A stretch of 64,000 nt of DNA, taken from positions 62,001 to 126,000 of the forward strand of contig JBFXED010000003.1 of assembly GCA_050180485.1 (NCBI GenBank), read 5' to 3'. Position numbers and translations under genes: made by a program. The stretch comes from CADEGL01 sp050180485. GTDB lineage: Bacteria > Pseudomonadota > Alphaproteobacteria > CADEGL01. Every line of letters starts with the position of its first letter. Positions within the stretch are counted from its first letter, which is position 1. This document shows positions 8,663-19,943 of the stretch, one piece after another. Under the pieces are notes generated by a model. The model saw only the letters and a program-made list of their open reading frames with translations, made no database searches and was not told where the DNA came from.

Positions 8663-8832
8663 GCCGAATCTCCGCGTGCGGGCAGGGATTGCGCTTCGCG
8701 GCGCGCGCGCGCCCGGCGGCGCAAGGACGCAACCAGCAGCACGCCCAGCACGGCAAGGGCCGCGAGATAGGCGGGATAGACATATTCGCCATAGCTGGGC
8801 GTCGCGGCGGCGAAGGTGAGGAGAGGCATCAT
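8659..8832 (-). CDS. ccmD: Haem exporter protein CcmD
   Basis: A 57-residue protein found between ccmC and ccmE, where ccmD is expected. One transmembrane helix (about residues 18–37, YPAYLAALAVLGVLLVASL) is preceded by the GEYVYPAY signature and followed by a strongly basic cytoplasmic tail (RRRARARRE). CcmD stabilises the CcmABC–CcmE complex so that holo-CcmE can be released. Two consecutive ATGs (8832, 8829) could serve as start. The gap to the ccmC stop is 5 bases. Confidence 0.88.
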   Translation of the reverse strand: MMPLLTFAAATPSYGEYVYPAYLAALAVLGVLLVASLRRRARARREAQSLPARGDSA

Positions 8833-8837
8833 GATCG

Positions 8838-9554
8838 TCAGCTGCCCTGCATCAACCGGTGCACGCGCACACGGCGCGCCAGGATCTCGGCCTCGATGCG
8901 CACAATCACCGTCACAACAAAAAATGCCGTGAAGCCGGCGGCCATGAGGAGAAGCGGCGTCAGCATGTCGGGATGGATCGACGGTCCGCCGATGCGCACC
9001 ACGCTGGCCGGTTGGTGCAGTGTGTTCCACCAATCGACCGAGAACTTGATGATCGGCAGGTTCACGACGCCGACCAGCGCCAGAATCGCCGCCGCGCGCT
9101 GGCCGCGCGCCGGATCGTCGAAGGCGTTCAGAAGCGCCATGTGGCCGAGATAAAGGAAGAAGAGGATCAAGACTGAGGTCAGCCGCGCGTCCCACACCCA
9201 CCATGCGCCCCACATGGGCTTGCCCCATAGCGAGCCGGTGACAAGCGCCAGGAAGGTGAAGGCCGCGCCGATGGGCGACGCCGCGCGCGCGAAGATATCG
9301 GCCAAGGGATGTTTCCAGATCAGCGCGGACGCGCTGGCCACCACGATCGCGGCGTAGACGAACATGGCCATCCAGGCCGACGGCACGTGGACATACATGA
9401 TCCGCACCGTCTCGCCCTGCTGATAGTCGGGCGGCGAGGCGAGCAGTGCGAAATAAAGGCCCGCGCCAAGCAGCAATACGGTCGCGCCCGCGGCCCACGG
9501 AAAGACCGCGCGTGCCAAGCGTAGGAAGCGATTGGGATTGGCGAATCTGTGCAT
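8838..9554 (-). CDS. ccmC: Haem exporter/transfer protein CcmC
   Basis: A 238-residue membrane protein with six helices that loads haem onto CcmE. The WWD motif reads WGAWWVWDARLTS. Flanking periplasmic histidines are present: His in YVHVPSAWM and in NTLHQP. Length matches the family. A gap of 50 bases separates it from ccmB, wider than elsewhere in the operon. Confidence 0.94.
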   Translation of the reverse strand: MHRFANPNRFLRLARAVFPWAAGATVLLLGAGLYFALLASPPDYQQGETVRIMYVHVPSAWMAMFVYAAIVVASASALIWKHPLADIFARAASPIGAAFTFLALVTGSLWGKPMWGAWWVWDARLTSVLILFFLYLGHMALLNAFDDPARGQRAAAILALVGVVNLPIIKFSVDWWNTLHQPASVVRIGGPSIHPDMLTPLLLMAAGFTAFFVVTVIVRIEAEILARRVRVHRLMQGS

Positions 9555-9604
9555 GCGCGTCGCCTAGGATGTAGCCGCTGCGCGGTGCTTTGACCAGGGA
9601 CGCG

Positions 9605-10270
9605 TCATTGCGCAGCCTGCCGCAAGGACGCCGCCGCGGCCCATGGCCCCAGGGCCAACGCCGCCAACAGGAACGCACCCAACGCCATCATCGGTGCCTG
9701 GAACGGCTCACCCGCGGCGGCGGCGGCGACCGCGCCGGCGCCGAAGACCAGGACGGGAATATAAAGCGGCAGCACGAGGAGCGAGAGCAGCACGCCGCCA
9801 CGCCGCGCGCCGAGGGACAGCGCAGCGCCGATGGCGCCTAGGATGGCGAGCGTCGGCGTGCCGAGCAGCATGCCGAGCAGAAGCGGGCAGAGAAGGGCGG
9901 TGTCGAGCGCCAGAAGCAGGGCCAGGAGCGGCGCCGCGATCATCAGCGGCGCGGCGGTGACCAGCCAATGCGCGGCGATCTTGGCCGCGACGGCCAGAAC
10001 CAGCGGCTGGGGCGACAGCAGGATCTGGTCCAGCGTCCCGTCCTCGTAATCCGACTGGAACAACCGGTCGAGGGAAAGAAGGACCGATAGCAGCGCCATC
10101 ACCCACACGAGGCCCGGCGCGATGCGCGCGAGCACGGCCGGTTCGGCACCGACGCCAAAGGGAAAGAGCGCGCCCGCGACGATGAAGAAGGCAACGACCA
10201 TCAAGGCATCGCCGCCGTTGCGCACGGCTAGGCGCAGATCGCGGCACAGCAGGGCGGCGAACGCGCTCAT
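9605..10270 (-). CDS. ccmB: Haem exporter permease CcmB
   Basis: A 221-residue permease with six hydrophobic helices, partner of the CcmA ATPase. The N-terminal RDLRLAVRNGGDALMVV and the segment QSDYEDGTLDQILLSP are characteristic of CcmB. The start at 10270 overlaps the ccmA stop (ATGA). The CcmAB complex uses ATP to release holo-CcmE from CcmCD. Confidence 0.93.
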   Translation of the reverse strand: MSAFAALLCRDLRLAVRNGGDALMVVAFFIVAGALFPFGVGAEPAVLARIAPGLVWVMALLSVLLSLDRLFQSDYEDGTLDQILLSPQPLVLAVAAKIAAHWLVTAAPLMIAAPLLALLLALDTALLCPLLLGMLLGTPTLAILGAIGAALSLGARRGGVLLSLLVLPLYIPVLVFGAGAVAAAAAGEPFQAPMMALGAFLLAALALGPWAAAASLRQAAQ

Positions 10271-10884
10271 GCCGTACTCGCGGAAAGCGAATCGATGTCG
10301 AGCGTGTCGTGCCCGCTCAATGGCGGCGCGCCGTGCGCGGAGAGAGCGACCATGCCGCCCTTGGCGCGGTGCGCCGCGATGACATTCGACAATGTCGCGG
10401 TTCCGGCGGCGTCGAGCGCCGCGCCCGGTTCGTCGAGCAGCCATAGCGCGCGTGGCGCGAGAAGAAGTCGTGCCAGCGCGGTGCGCCGCCGCTGTCCGGC
10501 CGAGAGAAATCGCGCCGGCGTTTCGGCTTGGCCTGCGAGATCGAAGCCGGCCAGTGCCGCGCCCACATCGCCGCCGCCGTCGAAGGCGGCCCAGAAGGAA
10601 AGATTCTCCCGCACCGTTAGCGCGGCCTTCAACGCGTCGGCATGACCGACATAGCGGACGCGCGCGCGGTGCGCATCGGGCTCGAGCGGCGCGCCGTCCC
10701 ATTCGAGCGTGCCGCCAGTCTGCGGCAGGAGGCCCGCCATCAGACGCAAGAGGCTGGTCTTGCCCGCGCCGTTGCGCCCAGCCAGCACCAGCACGCCGCC
10801 CGGACGCAGCGCGAAGTCGAGCGCGCGGAACACGATCCGCTCGCCTCGCGCGCACATCAGATCGCGGCCCGTGAACACACGCAT
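10267..10884 (-). CDS. ccmA: Haem exporter ATP-binding protein CcmA
   Basis: A 205-residue ABC ATPase and first gene of the ccm operon. Walker A GRNGAGKT is at residues 36–43, the signature LSAGQ at 127–131 (Ala replaces the second-position Gly, as in other CcmA proteins), and Walker B LWLLDEP at 147–153. I chose the ATG at 10884 over an upstream ATG at 10947, because family homology begins there and AGGGAG precedes it. The spacing is short, so a GTG two codons later is possible. The upstream 300 bases contain the candidate small RNA and its terminator. Confidence 0.92.
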   Translation of the reverse strand: MRVFTGRDLMCARGERIVFRALDFALRPGGVLVLAGRNGAGKTSLLRLMAGLLPQTGGTLEWDGAPLEPDAHRARVRYVGHADALKAALTVRENLSFWAAFDGGGDVGAALAGFDLAGQAETPARFLSAGQRRRTALARLLLAPRALWLLDEPGAALDAAGTATLSNVIAAHRAKGGMVALSAHGAPPLSGHDTLDIDSLSASTA

Positions 10885-10945
10885 TCTCCCTGGTGGCGGC
10901 GGGAAGCTAGCGGATTTGGAAGAGCGCGGCGATGCGGGGCGGGGC

Positions 10946-10984
10946 AAAAAAAGTGGCCGCCGAGTTGGGGGGAACTCGGCGGCC
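10946..10984 (-). terminator. Intrinsic terminator upstream of ccmA
   Basis: A perfect 12-bp GC-rich stem (GGCCGCCGAGTT/AACTCGGCGGCC) with a C6 loop is followed by ACTTTTTTT on the minus strand. It ends about 60 bases before the ccmA start, so it separates ccmA from upstream transcription and closes the candidate small RNA. Confidence 0.9.
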
Positions 10985-11110
10985 GGTGGTGCGGTCCGGG
11001 GTTCTGGCCCGGACCATCTTCGGAGGCTAAGGGGTGGGCCTCCGAGAGGGGTTCGCCACGGGACGGATTAGGCCTCTACACGGTGGCCGCTTCGGGTCTG
11101 AAATATGGCG
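10946..11110 (-). ncRNA. Candidate small RNA with three hairpins and an intrinsic terminator
   Basis: The 305 bases between ccmA and the binding-protein gene contain no convincing gene. On the minus strand they hold three consecutive perfect hairpins. The first has a 7-bp stem at 11021–11027/11038–11044 with the C-rich loop CCACCCCTTA. The second has an 8-bp stem at 10993–11000/11008–11015. The third has a 12-bp stem at 10955–10966/10973–10984 with a CCCCCC loop and is followed by seven T residues. A compact stable RNA of roughly 100–160 bases is the simplest reading. C-rich loops are typical of RNAs that pair with Shine-Dalgarno sequences. I found no clear promoter, so it could instead be the processed 3' end of the upstream mRNA or a ccm leader. 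It does not match SRP RNA, tmRNA or RNase P motifs I know. The 5' end is approximate. Confidence 0.5.
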
Positions 11111-11189
11111 ATAAAAAGGTATTTTCGCCGGCAGACCGGTCGAAATAACCGTTCAATGTCAGGAGTTTACAGATTTTTGGCGGATGGGT

Positions 11190-12476
11190 TTACCAGCCGA
11201 GCCACTCGGATTTCCGAGGCACGTCGGCTTGGTAGACCTTGGTGAGGGTAATGGTGCCGGTCCGCATGAGGTCGACCAGGGGGGCATCGGTCGAGCCTTT
11301 CACTGTGGCCCGGTAGATCGCAATGCGGGTGAAGGCGCGGTGGTCGGTCTCGGTCCAGGTGCCGGGCGGGCAAACCCCTTCGAGGCCTGCGGGCACCCAC
11401 TCTTTCTTTTGGTACATGCCCTTCTTGATATTGGGGCCGGTGATGCCGCCATTCGCATCGGCCCACGCCATCGCCTCTCGCATGAAGAACACGGAGCAGA
11501 TGCCGCGGATGTAATGTACGGCGCGGTACGTTGTGCCTTTCGGATCGGACATAGCGGAGACGTCGCGCACTGTTTTCATTCCCGGCACGTCGTCGCCCCA
11601 CTTGGCCGCGCCCATCACCCAGACCACGCCGTCGGCGGCTTCACCCGCCGCCTTCATGGCGTTCTCGTCCATGCCCCAGATGTTGGCCATCATCTGCGTC
11701 TTCACGCCCAGCGCCGCGCAGGCTTTCAGAAGCGCAATGTTGGAATCGGAGGTGTTGGCCAGGAACGCATAGTCGGCGCCGTTTTCCTTCAAGGTCAGGC
11801 ATTGCGCGCGGAAGTCGCCCGGCGCCAGCGAATATTGGATCGCGGGCAGTATTTCGAAGCCGCGTTCCTTCGCGTATTCCTCGCCCGCGCGCTTTGGCGC
11901 GTTGGGATAGGGATGATTGTCGCCCATGTGGACGAATTTCGGCTTGCCGCTTTTGCCCTGCTTCTTCCAATCCTCCTCCGCCCATTGCAGCAAGGCGCGC
12001 AAGCCGTCCGAGTAGGTCGGGCCCATCGGGAAATTGTAGGGTGCGGCGCGCTTGCTCAATGGGCCCTTGCCGGTGGGATCCGCCAGCGGGGCGGAATAGG
12101 AGGCCGAGTAGTATGGAATCCGGTCTCTGTTGACGAAGTCGACCAGCGCTTCCGTGTCGGCCGTGCCCCAACCCTGGATCGCCGTCACCTTCGGCGCGGT
12201 CGTCCATTTCCGATAGGCAGCGAGCGCGCGTGGAACGGCATAGCCGTAATCAACCGTATCGGCGTCGATACGCTTGCCGTTCACGCCGCCGTTCCGGTTG
12301 ATCCACTCCAGCGCGTCGATCTTGCCCTGGCTGTATTCCTTGCTGACGATCGCCGTATCGCCGGTGATGTCGACCAAATTGCCGACCGGCACCTGCGCGC
12401 GCGCACCGGCCGAAGCGGCCAAGGCCATGGCCAGAACGCCCAACAGGCCTGCGGCAAGCCGTGCCGGTATCGTCAT
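11190..12476 (-). CDS. Branched-chain amino acid-type ABC transporter substrate-binding protein
   Basis: A 428-residue periplasmic binding protein of the LivK/Leu-Ile-Val-binding type I fold. The signal peptide covers residues 1–27, with cleavage likely after ARA before QVPVGNLVDITGDTA. The fold continues through VTAIQGWGTADTEALVDFVN and a second lobe (FVHMGDNHPYPNAPK). The ATG at 12476 is preferred over a GTG at 12482 because GGAAAGG is then correctly spaced. The ligand may be an amino acid, amide or urea; it cannot be told from sequence. No permease or ATPase partner is in the window. It is divergent from an APC permease. Confidence 0.85.
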   Translation of the reverse strand: MTIPARLAAGLLGVLAMALAASAGARAQVPVGNLVDITGDTAIVSKEYSQGKIDALEWINRNGGVNGKRIDADTVDYGYAVPRALAAYRKWTTAPKVTAIQGWGTADTEALVDFVNRDRIPYYSASYSAPLADPTGKGPLSKRAAPYNFPMGPTYSDGLRALLQWAEEDWKKQGKSGKPKFVHMGDNHPYPNAPKRAGEEYAKERGFEILPAIQYSLAPGDFRAQCLTLKENGADYAFLANTSDSNIALLKACAALGVKTQMMANIWGMDENAMKAAGEAADGVVWVMGAAKWGDDVPGMKTVRDVSAMSDPKGTTYRAVHYIRGICSVFFMREAMAWADANGGITGPNIKKGMYQKKEWVPAGLEGVCPPGTWTETDHRAFTRIAIYRATVKGSTDAPLVDLMRTGTITLTKVYQADVPRKSEWLGW

Positions 12477-12601
12477 CGTCACCTTTCCCCGCGCGAAACG
12501 TTCCCAACCTAACTCATTGCCTATCGGGCAGCCACCGGCCGGTGTACAACGGCGCGCGGTTCGGCAAACGCGTGACTGCTTCGCGTCGGGGGAAATGCGG
12601 C

Positions 12602-14167
12602 ATGGCGCTCAGACGGTCCATCGGGCTTGCCGGCCTGACCTTCATCGGCATCGGGGGCGTACTGGGCTCTGGCTGGCTGTTCGCGCCCATGCTGGCGGCG
12701 CAACACGCGGGCCCGGCCGCGCTGGTGGCATGGCTGGTCGGCCTCCTGGCCGTCATGCTGGTAGCGTTGAGTTTCGCCGAGATTGCGGGAGCCTTGCCTG
12801 AAGCCGGTGCCATCGCGCGGCTGCCCCACTATTCCCACGGCGCGATGGTCAGCGCGGTGATCGGCTGGTCGGCCTGGTTCGGCTACATGACCATCGCACC
12901 CATCGAGACCATCGCGATCTTGAAATACGTGGCGCCCGCAATGCCGGAACTTCTGCGCCCGGACGGTTCGGACGAGCTGTCGCGCCTTGGCCAGTTCGCG
13001 GCCATCGCCGTGCTGGCCGTGATGATCGTCATCAACGCCTTGGGCGTGGCGTGGCTCGACAAGGCCAACTCGCTGGTCACGATCCTCAAGATCGCGATTC
13101 CCGTGATCATCGGCTTGACGCTGCTGGCAACGGTCTTGGAGCCCGCGAACTTCACTGCCCATGGCGGCTTCGCGCCGTTCGGCACTGCCGGTGTCCTGAG
13201 CGCTGTCGCTGCCGGCGGCGTGGTGTTCAGCTATATCGGCTTCCGACACGTCATCGATTTGGCGGGCGAGGCAGAGAACGCGCAAACGAACGTGCCGCTC
13301 TCCCTCATCCTGTCGGTCATCGTCTGCTTCGCCGTCTATGCGCTGCTCCAGGCCGCCTTTATCGGCGGCGTGCCGGCGGACGCGCTCAAGGGCGGCTGGC
13401 ATGCGTTGGCCTTTGGCCACGATCTTGGACCCATCGCGGGCGTGGCCATGATCACGGGCCTTGGCTGGCTGATTTCGCTTCTCTATGCCGGCGCCGTGGT
13501 CGGCCCGTTCGGCGCGGCCCTGATCGCCACCGGCTCCAACGCGCGACTCGGCTTCGCGCTGTCGCGCAATGGTTTCTTTCCGCACCTGTTCAACAAATTG
13601 TCAAAACGCGACGTACCGTTCAACGCGCTGGTCCTGGGTTTCGTGGCCGGTGTGATCGTCGTGTTGACTTTGCCGTTCACGGAGCTGGTCGCGCTCAACT
13701 CGGCGACGGTCGTGCTGTCCTTCTGCATCGGGCCGGTCGCCATCTTGGCATTGCGGCGCCAGCTGCCCGACCGGCCGCGGCCGTTCCGTCTGCCATTTGC
13801 CTCGGCCATGGCGCCGGGCGGCTTCGTCATCGCGGCGCTGGTCATCTATTGGTGCGGCTTCCCGACCATCTGGCGCCTGGACCTGGTCGTGGCCCTGGGC
13901 ATCGCGCTGTTCCTCCTCAAGCTGGCCGTCGGCCGCGAAAAGGCCGCGCTCGATCTCGGCGGCTCGCGCTGGCTGTTCCTGTTTCTGACCGGCCTCACGT
14001 TCCTGTCATGGACCGGCAGCTTCGGCGGCCAAGGTTACTTAACCTTCGGCACCGACATGCTGGCTGTTGCCGCCTGGGCGGTGCTCTGCTTCCGTATCGG
14101 GCTGAGAGACGCGCTCGCGCCCGAGCGCACACAGGAGTATGTCGAAGCCTCGCTGGAAGGGCCGTGA
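12602..14167 (+). CDS. APC-family amino acid permease
   Basis: A 521-residue polytopic protein with about 12 membrane helices. The APC signature is at the start of helix 1: LTFIGIGGVLGSGWLFAP. SFAEIAGALPEAGAIARLPHYSHG follows in helix 2. Helix 6 contains YIGFRHVIDLAGEAENAQ, where transporters of this group bind substrate carboxylates. It would be a secondary amino acid or amine symporter/antiporter in the inner membrane. The start at 12602 has a GGGGGAA site and begins exactly at the homology. It is divergent from the binding-protein gene with a 125-base gap. Confidence 0.85.
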   Translation: MALRRSIGLAGLTFIGIGGVLGSGWLFAPMLAAQHAGPAALVAWLVGLLAVMLVALSFAEIAGALPEAGAIARLPHYSHGAMVSAVIGWSAWFGYMTIAPIETIAILKYVAPAMPELLRPDGSDELSRLGQFAAIAVLAVMIVINALGVAWLDKANSLVTILKIAIPVIIGLTLLATVLEPANFTAHGGFAPFGTAGVLSAVAAGGVVFSYIGFRHVIDLAGEAENAQTNVPLSLILSVIVCFAVYALLQAAFIGGVPADALKGGWHALAFGHDLGPIAGVAMITGLGWLISLLYAGAVVGPFGAALIATGSNARLGFALSRNGFFPHLFNKLSKRDVPFNALVLGFVAGVIVVLTLPFTELVALNSATVVLSFCIGPVAILALRRQLPDRPRPFRLPFASAMAPGGFVIAALVIYWCGFPTIWRLDLVVALGIALFLLKLAVGREKAALDLGGSRWLFLFLTGLTFLSWTGSFGGQGYLTFGTDMLAVAAWAVLCFRIGLRDALAPERTQEYVEASLEGP

Positions 14168-14199
14168 TGCGCATTGCCGCGTAGTTTGGCGGCCGTTCT

Positions 14200-14991
14200 T
14201 CAGCCCCGTGACATCGCCACGATGAACCGCGTGATGACGGCCAGGGTCTCGTCTGGCTTTTCCTGGTGCGGAAAGTGTCCGCATGCTGGGATCAGTGCCA
14301 TCTCGCACAGCCCCGAAACCTGATCGCGGATGCGCTCGACCTGAAGCGGCGTGCCGTATTCGTCGTCGATGCCCTGAACCAAAAGCGTGGGGCAGCGGAT
14401 CGCGGGCAGGCGATGCTCGCAATTCCATGTGCGGAACGCGGGCTTGCGCCAGGTGTCGGCCCAGGCCGCGAAGACGTCGTCCGTGTTGTCGCCATGGTGA
14501 CGCATCAGTCTTTCGCGCAGTTTCGTCGTCTTATATTCGATGGCTGTGGCCTCGATGCCGGCAACGGTGCGGTCCTCGACGAAGATATGCGGCGCCTCGA
14601 CCACGATCGCCAGCGTCGGCGACGCTGGCATGCTGGCATGGAGAAGCGCGATGGTCGCGCCATCGCTGTGACCGACCAGGATCGGCTCCGCGATTCCGGC
14701 CATCTCCAGCACGCGCGGCAGCACATCGAACGCCTCGTGGTCCAGATAGTCGAGCGCACGGTTGGGATTGGCCGGGTCCGATTTTCCGTGTCCCAGCCGG
14801 CTGTAGTTGAAAGCGGGCAGGCCAGTCGCGTCCGCCAAGCGTTGCGGGAAATCGCGCCAGGTCGTGACGCTGCCGAGAGCATGGTGAAGAAAAACGAGGG
14901 CGCGCGAGTTGGGCGCGGCCGCGCCGGCCCAGGCATATTCCAATTGCCCGTCGGGGAGGGAGAAAAAGGACGGTTCAGACGCCGGCGGCAT
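14200..14991 (-). CDS. Alpha/beta-fold hydrolase
   Basis: A 263-residue alpha/beta hydrolase. An oxyanion-loop segment LVFLHHALGS is present, and the nucleophile elbow reads GHSDGAT (Ser in G-x-S-x-G). A catalytic Asp is likely in GIDDEYGT and a catalytic His in PACGHFPHQEKP. The substrate is unknown; esters and C–C bonded diketones are common in this family. The start at 14991 has GGAG correctly placed and lies inside the 3' end of the flavodoxin gene (17-base overlap), so the two are probably co-translated. Confidence 0.82.
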   Translation of the reverse strand: MPPASEPSFFSLPDGQLEYAWAGAAAPNSRALVFLHHALGSVTTWRDFPQRLADATGLPAFNYSRLGHGKSDPANPNRALDYLDHEAFDVLPRVLEMAGIAEPILVGHSDGATIALLHASMPASPTLAIVVEAPHIFVEDRTVAGIEATAIEYKTTKLRERLMRHHGDNTDDVFAAWADTWRKPAFRTWNCEHRLPAIRCPTLLVQGIDDEYGTPLQVERIRDQVSGLCEMALIPACGHFPHQEKPDETLAVITRFIVAMSRG

Positions 14992-15442
14992 CCAACTCCG
15001 CCAGCCAACCCTTCGCCCAGGCCACACCCACTTCCTCCGGCACGTCCGTGCCGCTGGCGTCGTGCTGAAACACCTGGCCGATGCGCGCGGCGCCCAACTC
15101 GCCCATCACCTTGTCGAAGCGCTGGCCGCCATGGGTGTAGGTCTCGTTATAGGCACGATCGCCGAGCGCGATGACGCCGAAGCGCACGCCCGCGAGCGAC
15201 GGACGGTCCTTCTCCAGCGCGTTGTAGAGCTTCATGGCGTTGTCCGGCACGTCGCCCTGGCCGTAGGTGGAGGTGCAGATCAAGAATACGCCCTGTTTCT
15301 GGAATACCGTCGGATCCAGGTTGTCCATCAGGATCAGCTCGGCCTCGCGGCCGTTCGCCTTGAACATGTCGCGGACGTCCTCGGCCACGATTTCGGCCGT
15401 GCCGGTCATGGTTCCGACGAGAATGAAGATCGGCTGGGGCAA
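14975..15442 (-). CDS. Flavodoxin-domain (MioC-like) protein
   Basis: A 155-residue single-domain flavodoxin. The FMN phosphate loop reads GTMTGTAE right after the first strand (PIFILV), the second FMN loop is TSTYGQGDVPDN, and a third loop is ALGDRAYN. The first strand lies before any ATG, so an ATG at 15409 would remove it. The best start is TTG at 15442, which has GAGG eight bases upstream. The protein resembles MioC and flavodoxins and would act as a cytoplasmic electron carrier; its partner is unknown. It overlaps the downstream hydrolase gene and is divergent from acnA. Confidence 0.85.
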   Translation of the reverse strand: MPQPIFILVGTMTGTAEIVAEDVRDMFKANGREAELILMDNLDPTVFQKQGVFLICTSTYGQGDVPDNAMKLYNALEKDRPSLAGVRFGVIALGDRAYNETYTHGGQRFDKVMGELGAARIGQVFQHDASGTDVPEEVGVAWAKGWLAELDAAGV

Positions 15443-15570
15443 AAAGAGCCTCGATGGTGCGGGGGTAAGGGCCCCGAAACCGGGGCGCGCGGCGGGGGAG
15501 AATATCGGCGTCGCCCCGGCAAAAAAAGGGGGCGCGGAATGAGGGAATTCGCATAACCGCACGTCCGGTC

Positions 15571-15598
15571 TGGACATGAAACATCCCGCGACTATGCT
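15571..15598 (+). promoter_or_regulatory. Candidate sigma-70 promoter of acnA
   Basis: TGGACA, a 16-base spacer and TATGCT lie about 60 bases before the acnA start in the divergent flavodoxin–acnA region. Both hexamers match the consensus at four or more positions. Prediction by eye. Confidence 0.4.
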
Positions 15599-15655
15599 GG
15601 CGCCCGCCGCGGCCGCCCTCCCGGGACCGGAGAGGCCGGCTCTTCGAAAAATGGG

Positions 15656-18357
<2,702 letters not shown>

Positions 18358-18361
<4 letters not shown>

Positions 18362-19050
18362 GCGGCCGGCCCATGAATCCTGTCGACGAGGCCATCCTGA
18401 GCCGCCATTCGGTGCGGGCATTCCTGCCCACGCCGGTGCCGCTCGAAATGGTGCGCCACCTGCTGGCCGTCGCCAGCCGCGCGCCGTCCGGCAGTAACAC
18501 CCAACCATGGAATGTCTATGCGCTGACCGGCGCACCGAAGGAGAAACTGTCGGCCGCGATCCTGAAGGCGCGGCGCGAGGAACCGGCCGAGGCGCACAAG
18601 GCCGAGTACCTGTCCTACATGAAGGAGTGGCGCGAGCCCTATCTTTCGCGCCGGCGTGCCACCGGCTGGGGCCTCTACAACCTGGTCGGTGTGACCCGGG
18701 GCGACCGCGAGGGCGCGCAGCGCCAGATGGAGCGCAACTACGTTTTCTTCGACGCGCCGGTCGGATTGATCATCACACTCGACCGCGACCTGGAGCTGGG
18801 CTCCTGGGTTGATCTGGGCACATTTCTGCAGAACATCATGATCGCCGCGCGCGGCCACGGGCTGCATACCTGCCCGCAGGCCGCCTTCATGGACTATCAC
18901 ACGATCATCCGCGACCAGCTTGGCGTCTCCGAGCGCGAGATCGTCATCTGCGGTATGGCCATCGGCTACGAAGACACCAGCAAGCCGGAGAACAGCTTGC
19001 GGCTGGAGCGTGCGCCCGTCGATCAGTTCGCCCGCTTCTTCGGCTTCTGA
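18358..19050 (+). CDS. Nitroreductase family protein
   Basis: A 230-residue FMN-dependent nitroreductase-fold enzyme. FMN phosphate contacts lie in SRHSVRAFLP near the N-terminus, the flavin loop in SGSNTQPWNVY, and the C-terminal segment in VICGMAIGYEDTSKPEN. It would reduce nitroaromatics, quinones or related electrophiles with NAD(P)H. A GTG at 18358 overlaps the acnA stop (GTGA) and has GAAGG at good spacing; the alternative ATG at 18373 has none. Coupling to acnA looks positional rather than functional. Confidence 0.85.
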
Positions 19051-19335
19051 GCCGATCCGCAATTTGCGATTGCGTTCTGCGAGAGCTGGAATTGTTGGCG
19101 CTTCGAACGCACTTGAGGTGCGCGCCGCCGATCCGGCGGGTTAGGGCGCCGATCGCCGAAAAGCAAGGATTTCAGCCCTTTTTCGCGTGCCGCCGCATTT
19201 GGCACGGGGTTTGCCATTTATGTGCCCAAGTTTGTAGCGTGACCGACGGCGGTCGTCGGACCTCCTCCCTCCAGCCGCCGCCGGGTCGCTAAGGTCCTCT
19301 TCGCTGTTTTGTGAATTCCCGAACCGGAGTTCCAC

Positions 19336-19872
19336 ATGTGGAAACTCGCGTCCAAGCTCGACCAGACAATGGCGCCCATGCCGGCCGTGTCCGCGCAGGA
19401 CAATGCCGACGCGCTTCTCCTCCGCCGCGCGAGCGAATGGATGCTGGCCTATTGGCGCCGCGCCCGGGGCGACCAAGTCTTGCCCGCGTCATCCGCCCTC
19501 GATGATTTGTTCGCGACCGAATTCGGCGCCTTCTGCGTGGGCGGCCAGATTGGCCTGACCGAGGGCCCGCGCGTCCTGCGCATGGGCCGGCATTTCACCG
19601 AGGCCTTCGCGCGCAAGGACGCCGATCGCACCGGCGCTTTCGCCGCGGCCACCATGCTTGGCATCGTCGTGGGCTTGGCGGGCGATCTGCAGATCGATCC
19701 ACGACCTGTCCAGCGCGGCGGCGACTTCATGACCGATACCAATCGCATGGTGCGTTATCACGCCGTCGCCATGCCGTTCCGCGGCGGCGTGTCCGGCGTG
19801 CCCGCTTGGCTTGCTGCGGCCGAATGGCGGGTGGAACCGGCAGAGCATTTGGTTGGCCGAGTGGCGACTTAA
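19336..19872 (+). CDS. Hypothetical protein, possible PAS_5 family
   Basis: A 178-residue soluble protein beginning MWKLASKLDQTMAPMPA, with GGAG seven bases upstream. The segment WMLAYWRRARGDQVLPASSALD resembles the opening of alphaproteobacterial PAS_5 (PF07310) proteins, which typically read YWRxxRGxRxxPxRxDxDP. A central FGAFCVGGQIGLTEGPRVLRMGRHF would be the ligand-binding sheet. These proteins often have unknown or signalling roles. The assignment rests on the N-terminal resemblance only. The 285 bases upstream hold no gene I can support, and the gene stands alone before kup. Confidence 0.5.
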   Translation: MWKLASKLDQTMAPMPAVSAQDNADALLLRRASEWMLAYWRRARGDQVLPASSALDDLFATEFGAFCVGGQIGLTEGPRVLRMGRHFTEAFARKDADRTGAFAAATMLGIVVGLAGDLQIDPRPVQRGGDFMTDTNRMVRYHAVAMPFRGGVSGVPAWLAAAEWRVEPAEHLVGRVAT

Positions 19873-19908
19873 CGTATTGAATTAATTTTATTTTACGACA
19901 CACTTGAT

Positions 19909-19943
19909 TTGCTGCACTGCAGCAATCTAGGCTTTCGGCCTAG
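19909..19943 (+). other. Two adjacent hairpins in the kup leader
   Basis: TTGCTGC-ACT-GCAGCAA (19909–19925) is followed after one base by CTAGGC-TTTCG-GCCTAG (19927–19943). Both stems are perfect. They lie 93–127 bases before the kup start, just after an AT-rich stretch (19871–19894) that stands out from the GC-rich surroundings. No T-tract follows, so neither is a terminator. They may be leader RNA structure or protein-binding palindromes. Confidence 0.45.

Noticed and set aside
10985..11100. SRP RNA, tmRNA, RNase P RNA or 6S RNA in the structured gap
   Set aside because: None of the conserved motifs I know for these RNAs, such as the GGAAGCAG apical loop of SRP RNA or a tmRNA tRNA-like end, is present on either strand.
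10642..11148. A plus-strand frame through the ccmA start and the hairpin region
   Set aside because: Antisense to ccmA; the intergenic part is explained by inverted repeats and a minus-strand terminator.
19051..19335. Possible small genes and a terminator in the 285-base gap before the PAS_5-like gene
   Set aside because: Short frames on both strands lack ribosome-binding sites, and the best stem before a T-run is only four base pairs. I see nothing I can support here.
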